A program made the position numbers and the translations under genes. From positions 51,205 to 115,204 of the forward strand of contig NZ_BSTR01000025.1 in the NCBI RefSeq assembly GCF_030269645.1: a stretch of DNA of 64,000 nt, in the 5' to 3' direction. The DNA comes from Actinokineospora sp. NBRC 105648. GTDB taxonomy: Bacteria; Actinomycetota; Actinomycetes; Mycobacteriales; Pseudonocardiaceae. This document shows, piece after piece, positions 46,035-53,665 of this stretch (positions are counted from its first letter, which is position 1; every line of letters starts with the position of its first letter). Below the pieces are notes generated by a model. That model was given only the letters and a program-made list of their open reading frames with translations. It was not told the origin of the DNA and did not search any database.

Positions 46035-47651
46035 GTGCGTACCCGACACCGCTTGCTCGCCAGTCTGAGCGCGGCCGCGCTCACCAGCGTCGGCCTGGTG
46101 ATCGCGCCGGTCGCCGCGCAGGCCGCCAACCTGTTGTCCAACCCCGGTTTCGAGTCCGGCACGCTGTCCGGCTGGACGTGTTCGGGCGGCACCGGCTCGG
46201 TGGTCGGCAGCCCCGTGCACGGCGGCACCAAGGCCCTCGCGGGCGCGGCGAGCGGGAGCGACAACGCCCGGTGCGCCCAAACGGTCGCCGTCCTGCCGAA
46301 CACCGCCTACACGCTGTCCGGCTGGGTGCGCGGCAGCTACGTCCACCTCGGCGTGACCGGCGGCGCGGTCCGGTGGACCACCTCGACCGCGGGCTACAGC
46401 CTGGTGACCGTCTCGTTCACCTCCGGCGCGAGCCAGACCAGCGCCGAGGTGTACATCCACGGCTGGTACGGCCAGGGCGCCTACAACGCCGACGACCTCA
46501 GCCTCGACGGCCCCGGCGGTGGCAGCGACACCCAACCGCCCACCACGCCGGGCAACCCGCGGGTCACCGCGGTCACCGGGACCAGCGTCTCGCTCGCCTG
46601 GGACGCCTCGACCGACAACGTCGGCGTGTCCGGCTACGAGGTCGTCCGCGACGGCGGGTCGGTCACCCCGGCGAGCGGCACCAGCGCCACCGTGACCGGT
46701 CTGGCACCGAGCACCGAGTACCGCTTCACGGTGCGCGCCAAGGACGGCGCGGGCAACACCTCCCCGGCCTCGGCCGTGGTGACCGCGACCACCAGCAAGG
46801 ACGGCGGCCCCGGCCCGGGCCTGGTCCAGGCCGCGCCCTACCTCTACCTCGGCTGGGGCAACCCGCCCGCGGCGACCGATGTCATGCGGGCCACCGGCGT
46901 CAAGTGGTTCACCATGGCGTTCATCCTCGCGCAGAACGGGTGCAACCCGGCGTGGGACAGCCAGCGGCCGCTGACCGGCGGGGTGGACGAGACCAACGTC
47001 AAGGCCATCCGGGCCGCGGGCGGTGACATCGTCCCGTCCATCGGCGGCTGGAGCGGCAACAAGCTCGGGCCCAACTGCGCCACCGCGGAGGCCCTGGCGG
47101 GCGCGTACCAGAAGGTGATCAGCGCCTACGGCCTCAAGGCGATCGACGTCGACATCGAGAACACCGACGAGTTCGAGAGCCCGGCGGTGCAGGACCGGAT
47201 CCTCACCGCGCTCAAGATCGTCAAGGCGAACAACCCCGGGCTCAAGACGATCCTCACCTTCCCGACCCTCAACACCGGCCCGAACTCCTGGGGCAACCGG
47301 CTCATCGAGCAGGCGAAGGCGCTCGGCGCCAACATCGACAACTTCACCATCATGCCGTTCAACTTCGGCGGCGCGGCGGACATGTACACTAACACGGTCA
47401 ACGCCACCGACGGGCTGAAGAACAAGGTCAAGTCCGTCTTCGGCTGGTCCGACGCCGAGGCCTACGCGCACGTCGGCATCTCGGGCATGAACGGCAGCAG
47501 CGACTCCGGCGAGGTCACCAGCGCCCAGACCTGGACCCGGATCCGGGACTGGTCCAACGCCCACCACATCGGCCGCCTCTCGTTCTGGGCGGTCAACCGC
47601 GACCGGCCCAACTGGGAGTTCACCGCCATCACGGCGGGCTTCACCGGCTGA
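46035..47651 (+). CDS. Secreted modular GH18 chitinase
   Basis: A 538-residue secreted enzyme. Signal peptide 1-32 (ends AQAAN); carbohydrate-binding domain about 33-155 (NLLSNPGFESGTLSGW, CenC-like CBM); fibronectin type III linker about 163-252; GH18 catalytic domain about 262-536. The catalytic motif is AIDVDIE, fitting DxxDxDxE with the Glu acid. The layout CBM-FnIII-GH18 is typical of Streptomyces-type chitinases. GTG 46035 is the start, in a good position for the signal peptide. The DasR operator upstream supports a role in chitin breakdown. It ends before a strong terminator. Confidence 0.95.
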   Translation: MRTRHRLLASLSAAALTSVGLVIAPVAAQAANLLSNPGFESGTLSGWTCSGGTGSVVGSPVHGGTKALAGAASGSDNARCAQTVAVLPNTAYTLSGWVRGSYVHLGVTGGAVRWTTSTAGYSLVTVSFTSGASQTSAEVYIHGWYGQGAYNADDLSLDGPGGGSDTQPPTTPGNPRVTAVTGTSVSLAWDASTDNVGVSGYEVVRDGGSVTPASGTSATVTGLAPSTEYRFTVRAKDGAGNTSPASAVVTATTSKDGGPGPGLVQAAPYLYLGWGNPPAATDVMRATGVKWFTMAFILAQNGCNPAWDSQRPLTGGVDETNVKAIRAAGGDIVPSIGGWSGNKLGPNCATAEALAGAYQKVISAYGLKAIDVDIENTDEFESPAVQDRILTALKIVKANNPGLKTILTFPTLNTGPNSWGNRLIEQAKALGANIDNFTIMPFNFGGAADMYTNTVNATDGLKNKVKSVFGWSDAEAYAHVGISGMNGSSDSGEVTSAQTWTRIRDWSNAHHIGRLSFWAVNRDRPNWEFTAITAGFTG

Positions 47652-47669
47652 TCGCCGACACCGCACGAC

Positions 47670-47704
47670 TTCGGGGCCCCGGGCGACTCGCCCGGGGCCC
47701 CGAA
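47670..47704. terminator. Bidirectional terminator after the chitinase gene
   Basis: Inverted repeat of 16 bp with a 3-nt loop: TTCGGGGCCCCGGGCG at 47670-47685 and its complement at 47689-47704. It separates the convergent chitinase and triple-repeat genes. Confidence 0.88.
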
Positions 47705-47716
47705 CTCGTTCGCGGG

Positions 47717-48220
47717 CTAGGCGAGCAGGTAGGAGTTGGCGAAACCGCTGGCACTACAGTGGTTCAGCTCGTTGCGCACCTGCGTGTAGGACCAGCCCGA
47801 GGGCACCCGGCACACCCAGACCCCGCTGCGCGGCGACTGGAGCGAGTAGCTCAGGGCGAAACCGCTGGCGCTGCAGCGGTTCAGCGCGTTGTAGACCTGC
47901 GTGTAGGTGAACCCGGAGGGCACCGTGCACGCCCACAGCCCGGTCGAGGGCGACTCGACGAGGTACTTCAGCGCCCAGCCGCCGGGCCTGCAGCGGTTCA
48001 GCTCGTTGTAGACCTCCGTGTAGGTCTGTCCCGACGGGACCGAGCACTGCCAGGTCCCCAACACCCCCGCCGCGCTGTTCGCACCGGCCACAGTGTCCAC
48101 AGTGGCCACTCGGCCGACACCGCCCGCACCGTCCGGCGCGGCCGCCGAGGTGCTCGCGCCCGCCAGCACAACCGCGAGCGCGCACGCCGCACTCGCCACC
48201 AAACCCAGGATCTTGCGCAT
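47717..48220 (-). CDS. Secreted protein with three tandem ~38-residue repeats
   Basis: A 167-residue secreted protein. After a signal peptide (MRKILGLVASAACALAVV, ending STSAAA) it has three repeats with the pattern W-x-C-x-VPSG-x2-Y-T-x-V-x-N-x-LN-x-C-x3-G-x-A-x2-Y, near residues 57-93, 95-131 and 133-166. Each repeat has two Cys, probably one disulfide each. I do not know the family. It is convergent with the chitinase, and a DasR-type site stands upstream (48381-48396), which suggests co-regulation with chitin use; a chitin-binding or inhibitory role is only an inference. Confidence 0.85.
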   Translation of the reverse strand: MRKILGLVASAACALAVVLAGASTSAAAPDGAGGVGRVATVDTVAGANSAAGVLGTWQCSVPSGQTYTEVYNELNRCRPGGWALKYLVESPSTGLWACTVPSGFTYTQVYNALNRCSASGFALSYSLQSPRSGVWVCRVPSGWSYTQVRNELNHCSASGFANSYLLA

Positions 48221-48515
48221 GGTCTCCTCTTCCGGATGAACGATTACCGCAGGTCCCCGACGTCCAGAAGTCTGACGAAGATCAACCTTCGCGATCCAGG
48301 TGAAACCCGGGAAAGCGCCCGAATCGACCAAAGCGCTCCACAGCCGGTGACAGCCGCGCGGTCGAGCCGCGACAGTTGCCACTCGTCTAGACCATTGCTT
48401 TTCCCGCGATTTCCGCGAACCAGGGCCTCGGTCCGTTACCACACCAGCGAAAACCCTCTCGACGACTGTCCATAATCGACATTTTCGTTGCACGGGACGC
48501 ACCGGGGCGAGCGTT
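48221..48515. other. Intergenic region upstream of the triple-repeat gene
   Basis: About 295 bp holding the promoter of the triple-repeat gene (minus strand) and the end of the TetR gene. It contains the DasR-type site listed separately. No RNA gene or hairpin stands out. Confidence 0.4.
48381..48396. promoter_or_regulatory. Probable DasR-responsive element of the triple-repeat gene
   Basis: ACTCGTCTAGACCATT matches the DasR consensus ACTGGTCTAGACCAGT except at two positions. It lies about 160-175 bp before the triple-repeat start codon. One half-site is perfect. Confidence 0.7.
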
Positions 48516-49085
48516 TCAGGCGGACGGCCAGCTCCGGAGCAGGGAGTCGAGGGCGTCCAGGGTCCGGCCCCAGGAGAGCCCCACCTCACGCGGGGTGTGG
48601 TCGAAGCGGCCGGTCGTCTCCAGCGTCACGTAGCCGTGGAACGTGCTGTGCAGCATCCGGATCGCGTCGGTCTGGTCGGGCTCGGCCAACTGGTAACCGC
48701 GCAGGATCGCCCGGGTCATCTCCGAGTGCCTACCCGCCGCGCTGGTGACCACCTCTTCGGGTTCGAGGTCGAACTGCGCCGCCGCGTACCGACCCGGGTG
48801 CTGCTTGGCGTAGTCCCGGTAGGCGTTGGCGAAGGCGACCAGCGCGTCCTTGCCCGCACGACCCGCCAGGGCGGCGGCGACCCCGTCGGCGAGCTCGGAT
48901 AGGGCCAGCAGCGCCACCCGCACCCGCAGGTCCCGGGCGTTCTTGACGTGGGAGTACAGGCTCGCGTCCTTGACCCCGAACCGCCGGGCGAGCGTGGCGA
49001 CGGTCACGTTCTCGAACCCGACCTCATCGGCCAACTCCGCCGCCGCCAAGGTCAGCCGCTCGGCGGTCACCCCCGCGCGCGCCAT
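48516..49085 (-). CDS. TetR-family regulator with a WHG-type C-terminal domain
   Basis: A 189-residue regulator. N-terminal HTH: LADEVGFENVTVATLARRFGVKDASLYSHVKNARDL (about 18-53). The C-terminal part contains STFHGYVTLETTGRF, typical of the TetR group with a WHG domain. It is divergent from the FBP gene with a 61-bp gap that has a dyad (49123-49137), so it probably controls itself and its neighbour. The ligand is unknown. Confidence 0.93.
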   Translation of the reverse strand: MARAGVTAERLTLAAAELADEVGFENVTVATLARRFGVKDASLYSHVKNARDLRVRVALLALSELADGVAAALAGRAGKDALVAFANAYRDYAKQHPGRYAAAQFDLEPEEVVTSAAGRHSEMTRAILRGYQLAEPDQTDAIRMLHSTFHGYVTLETTGRFDHTPREVGLSWGRTLDALDSLLRSWPSA

Positions 49086-49122
49086 CCGCCACTCTCCACT
49101 GCCTATGTCGTTAATCCAGTTG

Positions 49123-49137
49123 CCTAGGAGTACTAGG
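49123..49137. promoter_or_regulatory. Dyad in the TetR/FBP divergent promoter
   Basis: CCTAGGAGTACTAGG, with arms CCTAG and CTAGG. It lies 10 bp before the FBP start and 38 bp before the TetR start. This is a likely TetR operator in an AT-richer stretch. Confidence 0.6.
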
Positions 49138-49146
49138 ATACTACCT

Positions 49147-49638
49147 ATGAGACCGGTTACCGAAGACGACATCCGGGCTTCCCTGGTCAACTGCACCAAG
49201 GGCGAGGCCAAGCGCATGGCGGTGCCCAAGGACCTCGCCGACCGCCCGTGGTCCGACCTGGACTTCCTCGGCTGGCAGGACCCGGCGGCCCGCGAGCGCG
49301 CGTACCTGGTGGTCGAGACCGACGACCGCCTGATCGGCGTGGCCCTGCGCGTGGCGCCCCAGACCGGGCAGGTCCGACGGGGCATGTGCACCCTGTGCCT
49401 GACCTCCCATCCGGGCCCCGGCATCTCCCTGATGACAGCCCGCAAGGCAGGCCGCACCGGCCAACAGGGCAACTCGGTCGGCGCTTACATCTGCACCGAC
49501 CTCGCCTGCTCCCTCTACTTGCGCGGCAAGAAGCACACCGAGCCAGGCGGCCGGATCCACGAGTCCCTGACCACCGAGGAGAAGGCCGAGCGAACCATCG
49601 CGAACCTGACCAGCTTCCTCGACCGCGTGCTCGAGTAG
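49147..49638 (+). CDS. FBP-domain protein (FusB/EF-G-binding type zinc protein)
   Basis: A 163-residue protein with the treble-clef zinc Cys set of the FBP family: CTLC near residue 78 and CTDLAC near 116, with the local sequences LTSHPGPGISL and LYLRGK. FusB-type proteins bind elongation factor G and can relieve fusidic acid inhibition; actinobacterial homologues are mostly uncharacterised. Divergent from a TetR gene that may control it. Confidence 0.88.
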   Translation: MRPVTEDDIRASLVNCTKGEAKRMAVPKDLADRPWSDLDFLGWQDPAARERAYLVVETDDRLIGVALRVAPQTGQVRRGMCTLCLTSHPGPGISLMTARKAGRTGQQGNSVGAYICTDLACSLYLRGKKHTEPGGRIHESLTTEEKAERTIANLTSFLDRVLE

Positions 49639-49735
49639 TCAGGCAGTTGAACCGCCAGGCCGGTGACGGGGTCCACGCCCGGTCCCACGGCCGGACCGCC
49701 CCATCGCGCCTACCCTGACCAGTGAGCGGTGAGAG

Positions 49736-50617
49736 GTGGCTGGAGTGCGCATCAACGGCATAGTGAACCCGGACAAGCTCCGACGGTTCGCGGGCGAGCG
49801 GCTATTCGAACGGGTCGCGGGCCCGAACGGACCAGCGGTCCGCTCCCGAATCCACGACTCACCAGGCGAACGCTGGTTCGACGACGACCGACCGATCCGA
49901 ACAGTCCACGGCGACGCGTCAATGTTCGTCGGCGGCCTACGGGCGCTGCTGCTGCAGTCACTACATCCGCTGGCCATGGCAGCAGTAGCCGCCCACTCCG
50001 GCTACCGGGGTGATCCCTGGGGACGCCTCCAGCGGACCAGCACCTTCCTCGCGACCACGACCTTCGCCACCGCCGAGGACGCCCAGGCCATGGTGGACCG
50101 AGTCCGCGCCATCCACGAGCGAGTACGCGGGACAACAGACGACGGCAGGCCCTACCACGCAGCCGACCCACACCTGCTGGCCTGGGTACACGTGGCCGAG
50201 GTCGACAGCTTCCTCAAAGCCCACCAACGCTACGGCGCACACCCCCTTGACCCCGCAGGCTACGACGACTACGTCGCCGACACAGCCAAGGTCGCCACGG
50301 CGCTGGGCGTCATCGACCCACCACTGAACCAGGCGGAACTAGCCGACCGCCTCGCCTCCTACCGAAGCGAACTCCACTCAACCCCCCAAGCCCGAGACGC
50401 AGCACGCTTCATACTCCTGACACCCCCGATCCCCTGGCCCGCCCGAGTCCCCTACGCAGTACTCGGCGCCAACGCGATAGCCACCCTGCCCCGCTGGGCA
50501 AGGTCACAGCTGCGGGTGCCGAGCCTTCCGGGGTTGGAGGGACCACTGGTCCGCGCGGCAGGACACGGAATAGTCCGGACAATCAGATGGGCCCTAACCC
50601 CTCCCACCCCAGCCTGA
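49736..50617 (+). CDS. MpaB-family (DUF2236) oxygenase-like protein
   Basis: A 293-residue protein of the DUF2236/MpaB family, related to the latex-clearing and ER-bound oxygenases. Visible features are LLQSLHPLAMAAVAAHSGYRGDPWGRL (a conserved His-rich stretch), DPHLLAWVHVAEVDSFL, and a C-terminal WARSQLRVP. GTG 49736 is the longest start; GTG 49745, eight bases after GAGAGG, is equally good. Codon use in the second half is unusually A-rich for the window. The substrate is unknown. Confidence 0.88.
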   Translation: MAGVRINGIVNPDKLRRFAGERLFERVAGPNGPAVRSRIHDSPGERWFDDDRPIRTVHGDASMFVGGLRALLLQSLHPLAMAAVAAHSGYRGDPWGRLQRTSTFLATTTFATAEDAQAMVDRVRAIHERVRGTTDDGRPYHAADPHLLAWVHVAEVDSFLKAHQRYGAHPLDPAGYDDYVADTAKVATALGVIDPPLNQAELADRLASYRSELHSTPQARDAARFILLTPPIPWPARVPYAVLGANAIATLPRWARSQLRVPSLPGLEGPLVRAAGHGIVRTIRWALTPPTPA

Positions 50618-50780
50618 AAACGTCCCACCCCCCCTCTCCGCTCCCCCCTCCTCGCTTTCCCGCAACCTCCCCCTCCCCCACCCTCTCCCCACCTTCTCTC
50701 CCCCGCCTCTCTCCGGCGCTTCTCTCCGGCGCCCTCCCTCTCGTTCTCCCCACTCTCTTCTCTCTTTCCCCGTCCCCCGG
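50618..50780 (+). repeat. Long polypyrimidine tract
   Basis: About 160 bp directly after the MpaB stop is almost only C and T on the plus strand, for example CCTCCCCCTCCCCCACCC and CTCTCTCCGGCGCTTCTC. It has no gene. Such tracts can form triplex or single-stranded structures. It stands just left of two hairpin elements, and a purine tract lies to their right. Confidence 0.8.
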
Positions 50781-50832
50781 CAGACCGCAGCGGTGAGGCC
50801 GACCCCGCTGGAACGCAAGTCCCGCTACGAAT

Positions 50833-50972
50833 GCTCGATCTAGTGGACTCGCTTCGTGTGGGGGGAGAGCACCGCTAAACTTGACCTGTGGTGGGGATGC
50901 CCTTCGCCCCACGCTTTTTCCCCACCGCGGTGCTCTAGGGGCCCCACACGAAGCGAGTCCACTAGATCGAGC
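50833..50972 (-). repeat. Hairpin element A (140 nt)
   Basis: Perfect 31-bp terminal inverted repeat (50833-50863 with 50942-50972), starting GCTCGATCTAGTGGACTCGC. Inside it lie a second stem of 10 bp (50866-50875 AGAGCACCGC with 50927-50936) and a small GTGGGG/CCCCAC stem. The minus-strand reading is about 80% identical to element B over its whole length, including AAGGGCATCCCCACC and CAAGTTTAGCGG. There is no convincing gene within it. A folded noncoding RNA or a miniature mobile element are both possible. Confidence 0.85.
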
Positions 50973-51064
50973 CCCCATCTTTTCCTCGGGCAGCCCCAGC
51001 GAGTGCGACCCGTGGCGTCGACCCCCGGGCGGCACACCTCGTGACCTGCCCGAGTAAGAGCGGG

Positions 51065-51203
51065 GCTCGATTGGCTGGACTACCTTCGCGCGGGGCCTAT
51101 AGAGCACCGCGGTGGAGAGAAAAGGGCAGGGTAAGGGCATCCCCACCCACGGCAAGTTTAGCGGCACTCCTCCCCCACACGAAGGCAGTCCACCCAATCG
51201 AGC
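51065..51203 (+). repeat. Hairpin element B (139 nt), inverted relative to element A
   Basis: Second copy of element A, in the opposite orientation, 92 bp away. Terminal arms are 51065-51095 and 51173-51203, with four mismatches in 31 positions. Several arm positions differ from element A on both sides in a way that keeps base pairing. The inner stem is weaker than in A. Reading frames through the element are short and not conserved as protein. Confidence 0.85.
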
Positions 51204-51240
51204 ACAAACGTAACGGGTCTTGCGTACCAGCGGGCTCGGC

Positions 51241-51295
51241 TTTGAGAAAGTAAAAGATTGAGAGATTAAGGATTAAGAGATGAAGGATTGAAGGG
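51241..51295 (+). repeat. Purine-rich imperfect repeat
   Basis: Purine-rich sequence with repeated GATTAAG, GATTGA and GATGAAG units, e.g. GAGAGATTAAGGATTAAGAG, right before the operon end at 51296. It mirrors the pyrimidine tract on the other side of the two hairpin elements. No gene. Confidence 0.7.
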
Positions 51296-51958
51296 CTAGA
51301 GAACAGGGGTTCTTGCTTCTGCGTCAGCGATCTGTGTCTGGGTTGCTGCGCAGATGGGTCGGAGGTCGGGTTCCGGGGTCTTCGTTCTGATGGTCAGCGT
51401 GTGCAGTGCGTTCGGGTCCAGCGTCAGGATTGTTCGGTACAGGTCAGCCGTGCGAACACCCGCGATGCTCCCGTGCTCGAGCATCAACTGAGCCACGCTG
51501 GAGCTGTAGCACTCAGTCGCGGCCCGCTGATCCCCCTGGTGGTGCGCGAGTTCGCGGGACCAAGCGGTGCCCAACAGGAGCGGGGACCAGTTGCGGGTCA
51601 CCGGTCTCGGCACCGAGAACCGAGTTCGTTCGTGGTCTGGCAAGCACCAAGCCAGCGTGATGCGGCCGGGGAAGGTCACGCCAGTATTCTGGACGATCGC
51701 TTCGGCGACCGACAGGAAGTGCGCGGCTGTGTCGGGCAGCATTCGGGCGCGGGCAGGTAGCAGGACCACTGTGGTCCGGGCCGGCGCGAGTAGGTCGTTC
51801 GGGCTGACAAGTGTGGCGCGATCGCCTTGTGCGACAAGGGCTTCCAGGACACGATCCCCGAGGTCCGAGCCGGTCCCGTCGATGACGGCGATATCAGCGA
51901 TCGCGGGCGCCGGTGGTGGGGGCGGTGTGCGGCGGAGCCAGCGGGGTAGGCGGATCAC
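51296..51958 (-). CDS. Unknown protein, last gene of the GTPase operon
   Basis: A 220-residue soluble protein. After a Pro-rich start (TPPPPPAP) it has a beta-alpha type segment (IADIAVIDGTGSDLGDRVLEALVAQGDRATLVSP, VVLLP) that could be a Rossmann-like or response-type fold, then mixed helices with WCLPDHERTRF. I do not recognise the family. The GTG start overlaps the MotB-like gene's TGA by 4 bp, so it belongs to the operon. Confidence 0.75.
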   Translation of the reverse strand: MIRLPRWLRRTPPPPPAPAIADIAVIDGTGSDLGDRVLEALVAQGDRATLVSPNDLLAPARTTVVLLPARARMLPDTAAHFLSVAEAIVQNTGVTFPGRITLAWCLPDHERTRFSVPRPVTRNWSPLLLGTAWSRELAHHQGDQRAATECYSSSVAQLMLEHGSIAGVRTADLYRTILTLDPNALHTLTIRTKTPEPDLRPICAATQTQIADAEARTPVL

Positions 51959-52461
51959 GTGGTGCCGTTGAGCAGGAACAGTTCCACGGTGACTGTTCCC
52001 GGTCCACCATCGCCGCCAAAGTAGGGACGGATCTCGGCGACCGAGCGCAGTTGTGGGATGCCCGCTCGCTGCACGACTCCCTTGAGGCGTTCGGAGAGTC
52101 GTGTGCCCTGCGCGGGCGCGTTGGCGTTACGGGAGGTGCCGAACAGCAGGATCAGGCCCACCTTGCCCTGCGGGGCGACGATCGCGTTCAGCTCGCGCAC
52201 GAAGGAGTCCAGCACCTCCCGGTCGTCCGCCGGGAGTCCCATCGTGAACTTGCGGGACGTGAGTGCCAGCCCCTCGGGCGCGCCGGGTGTCGGGGGTGGG
52301 GTGCTCGGGGGTGTGGTGGTGGGCACGGCTGCCGCGCGTTGCGGTGGTGTCGCCTCTGAGCCGACGGCGACGATGACCAGGACCATGGCCAGTTCCGCGA
52401 ACAGCCAGCCTGCCGCGCTGAGGGCTCCGCCGGTGGTGGGGCTGGGGAAACGCCTCCTCAC
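51955..52461 (-). CDS. MotB/ZorB-like single-pass membrane protein
   Basis: A 168-residue protein with one N-terminal helix, AAGWLFAELAMVLVIVAVG. The Glu after Ala is at the place of the ion-carrying Asp of MotB (pattern W-x3-A-D). A Thr/Pro linker follows, and then about 100 residues that look like a small OmpA-type periplasmic domain (LILLFGTSRNANAPAQGTRLSERLKGVV). This would make it a MotB/ExbD-type stator half. The partner would be the coiled-coil membrane protein encoded just upstream, with which it overlaps by 4 bp. The assignment is by pattern only. Confidence 0.6.
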   Translation of the reverse strand: MRRRFPSPTTGGALSAAGWLFAELAMVLVIVAVGSEATPPQRAAAVPTTTPPSTPPPTPGAPEGLALTSRKFTMGLPADDREVLDSFVRELNAIVAPQGKVGLILLFGTSRNANAPAQGTRLSERLKGVVQRAGIPQLRSVAEIRPYFGGDGGPGTVTVELFLLNGTT

Positions 52462-53630
52462 CCGGCTACCTCGGTGGGTTCGGGGTGGCCGGGTTCGTGC
52501 CGTAGGCCGTCGGACACCATGGCGAGCCAGTTGACGTCCTTGACCGTTTCGCGCAGCTGGGTCGCGGTGTCCAGGACCGCGGTCACTGTCTCGCCGAGCT
52601 TGCCCGCGGCCGCGGCCACCGTGTCGGCGGCGGCGGTGAAGGGCTGTTCGGCGCGCGACAGGACTGTCTGCTGCTCCGCGGTGCGGTTGCCGATGGCCTC
52701 TGCCTGGTCAAGTCGCGCGGTGGCCTCGCGCAGGACGGTCTCGGACCGGGTGAGTGCGCCGTCGACAGCGGCGGCGGCGCCGGAGACCACGGCGACGGCC
52801 TCGGTCATGGGCTGTGCCTGCCGGGAGATCTCGGCGACCGTCTGGGTCATCCGGGTGTCCAGGTCGGCCAGCCGGTCGGTCTGCTCGCGCAGGCCGGGGA
52901 CGGTCTCGGCGAGTCTGCCCGCGACGACGCCGAGGCGGTCGATCACCGCGAGCGACTCGCTCAGCTTCTCGGTGGCGGAGCGGATCTGGGCGGCGGCCTG
53001 GGACAGGTCGGCCGCGGCGGTCCTGGCCGCGTCGGCGACCGGTGGGGTGACCGAGCGCGAGCGCAGGATGGTCAGCAGCGGCAGGAGGTCGGCCTCCAGG
53101 TTGTGCGCGATCCGGTCGATGTCGTCCGCGGCGGCCTGCTGGGCGGCCGGGCGGCGGTAGCCGAGCATGATCAGCAGGACGGTCACGACGATCACCGCGG
53201 ACAGCACGACCGGGCCGCGGAACCACGGCTGGGCGAGCCAGTCGGCGAAGAACGGTGGGCGGTCCGCGGCCGGGGTCGCGGTGTACTGCTGGACGTAGAA
53301 CAGCTCAGCGGCCCCGAGTGCGATCCAGGTCAACACAACCGGCAGCAGCACCAGGGCATTGCCCGCGCGGGCGACCGGGTGCTCGCAGATCGACCGCAGG
53401 TATCCAGGTTCGCGCAGTCGCCAGAGGTCGGCGTCGCGGTCGAGCCTGGTCGGGTCGCGGTCGGCCTGGCCCGCCTCGCTCGCCGCGGCGGCGAGCACCA
53501 GGCCGAGTTGGCGCAGGTGCGCGGGCCGGGTGGCCGGGGTGACGCCCGCGACCCGGTCCAGTTCCTTGACCGCGGCGCTGATCAGGGCGCCGACCTGCTT
53601 GCCGGGCTCGGTGTCGGCGGTGCTGCTCAT
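52458..53630 (-). CDS. Two-helix membrane protein with a long coiled coil
   Basis: A 390-residue protein: soluble N-terminus, two transmembrane helices near 88-110 and 140-163, then about 220 residues of Ala/Thr/Glu-rich coiled coil with heptad-like periodicity (SQAAAQIRSATEKLSESLAVIDRLGVV and so on). The layout, a short membrane part and a long cytoplasmic tail next to a MotB-like gene, resembles ZorA of the Zorya system, but only two helices are seen rather than three or more. It could be a stator-like channel or a structural protein. Start ATG 53630. Confidence 0.7.
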   Translation of the reverse strand: MSSTADTEPGKQVGALISAAVKELDRVAGVTPATRPAHLRQLGLVLAAAASEAGQADRDPTRLDRDADLWRLREPGYLRSICEHPVARAGNALVLLPVVLTWIALGAAELFYVQQYTATPAADRPPFFADWLAQPWFRGPVVLSAVIVVTVLLIMLGYRRPAAQQAAADDIDRIAHNLEADLLPLLTILRSRSVTPPVADAARTAAADLSQAAAQIRSATEKLSESLAVIDRLGVVAGRLAETVPGLREQTDRLADLDTRMTQTVAEISRQAQPMTEAVAVVSGAAAAVDGALTRSETVLREATARLDQAEAIGNRTAEQQTVLSRAEQPFTAAADTVAAAAGKLGETVTAVLDTATQLRETVKDVNWLAMVSDGLRHEPGHPEPTEVAG

Positions 53631-53665
53631 CGGGTTCTCTCTGGAGTCGTGGCGGTGGACCGGTG

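Noticed and set aside
50840..51253. Small open frames within the hairpin elements (for example 50856-51044 and 51041-51253)
   Set aside because: They follow the repeat sequence, appear in several frames and on both strands, lack ribosome sites, and the structure rather than the protein is conserved between copies.
51955..53630. A true Zorya defence system
   Set aside because: No ZorC, ZorD or ZorE is present, and the ZorA-like protein has only two membrane helices; only the layout is similar.
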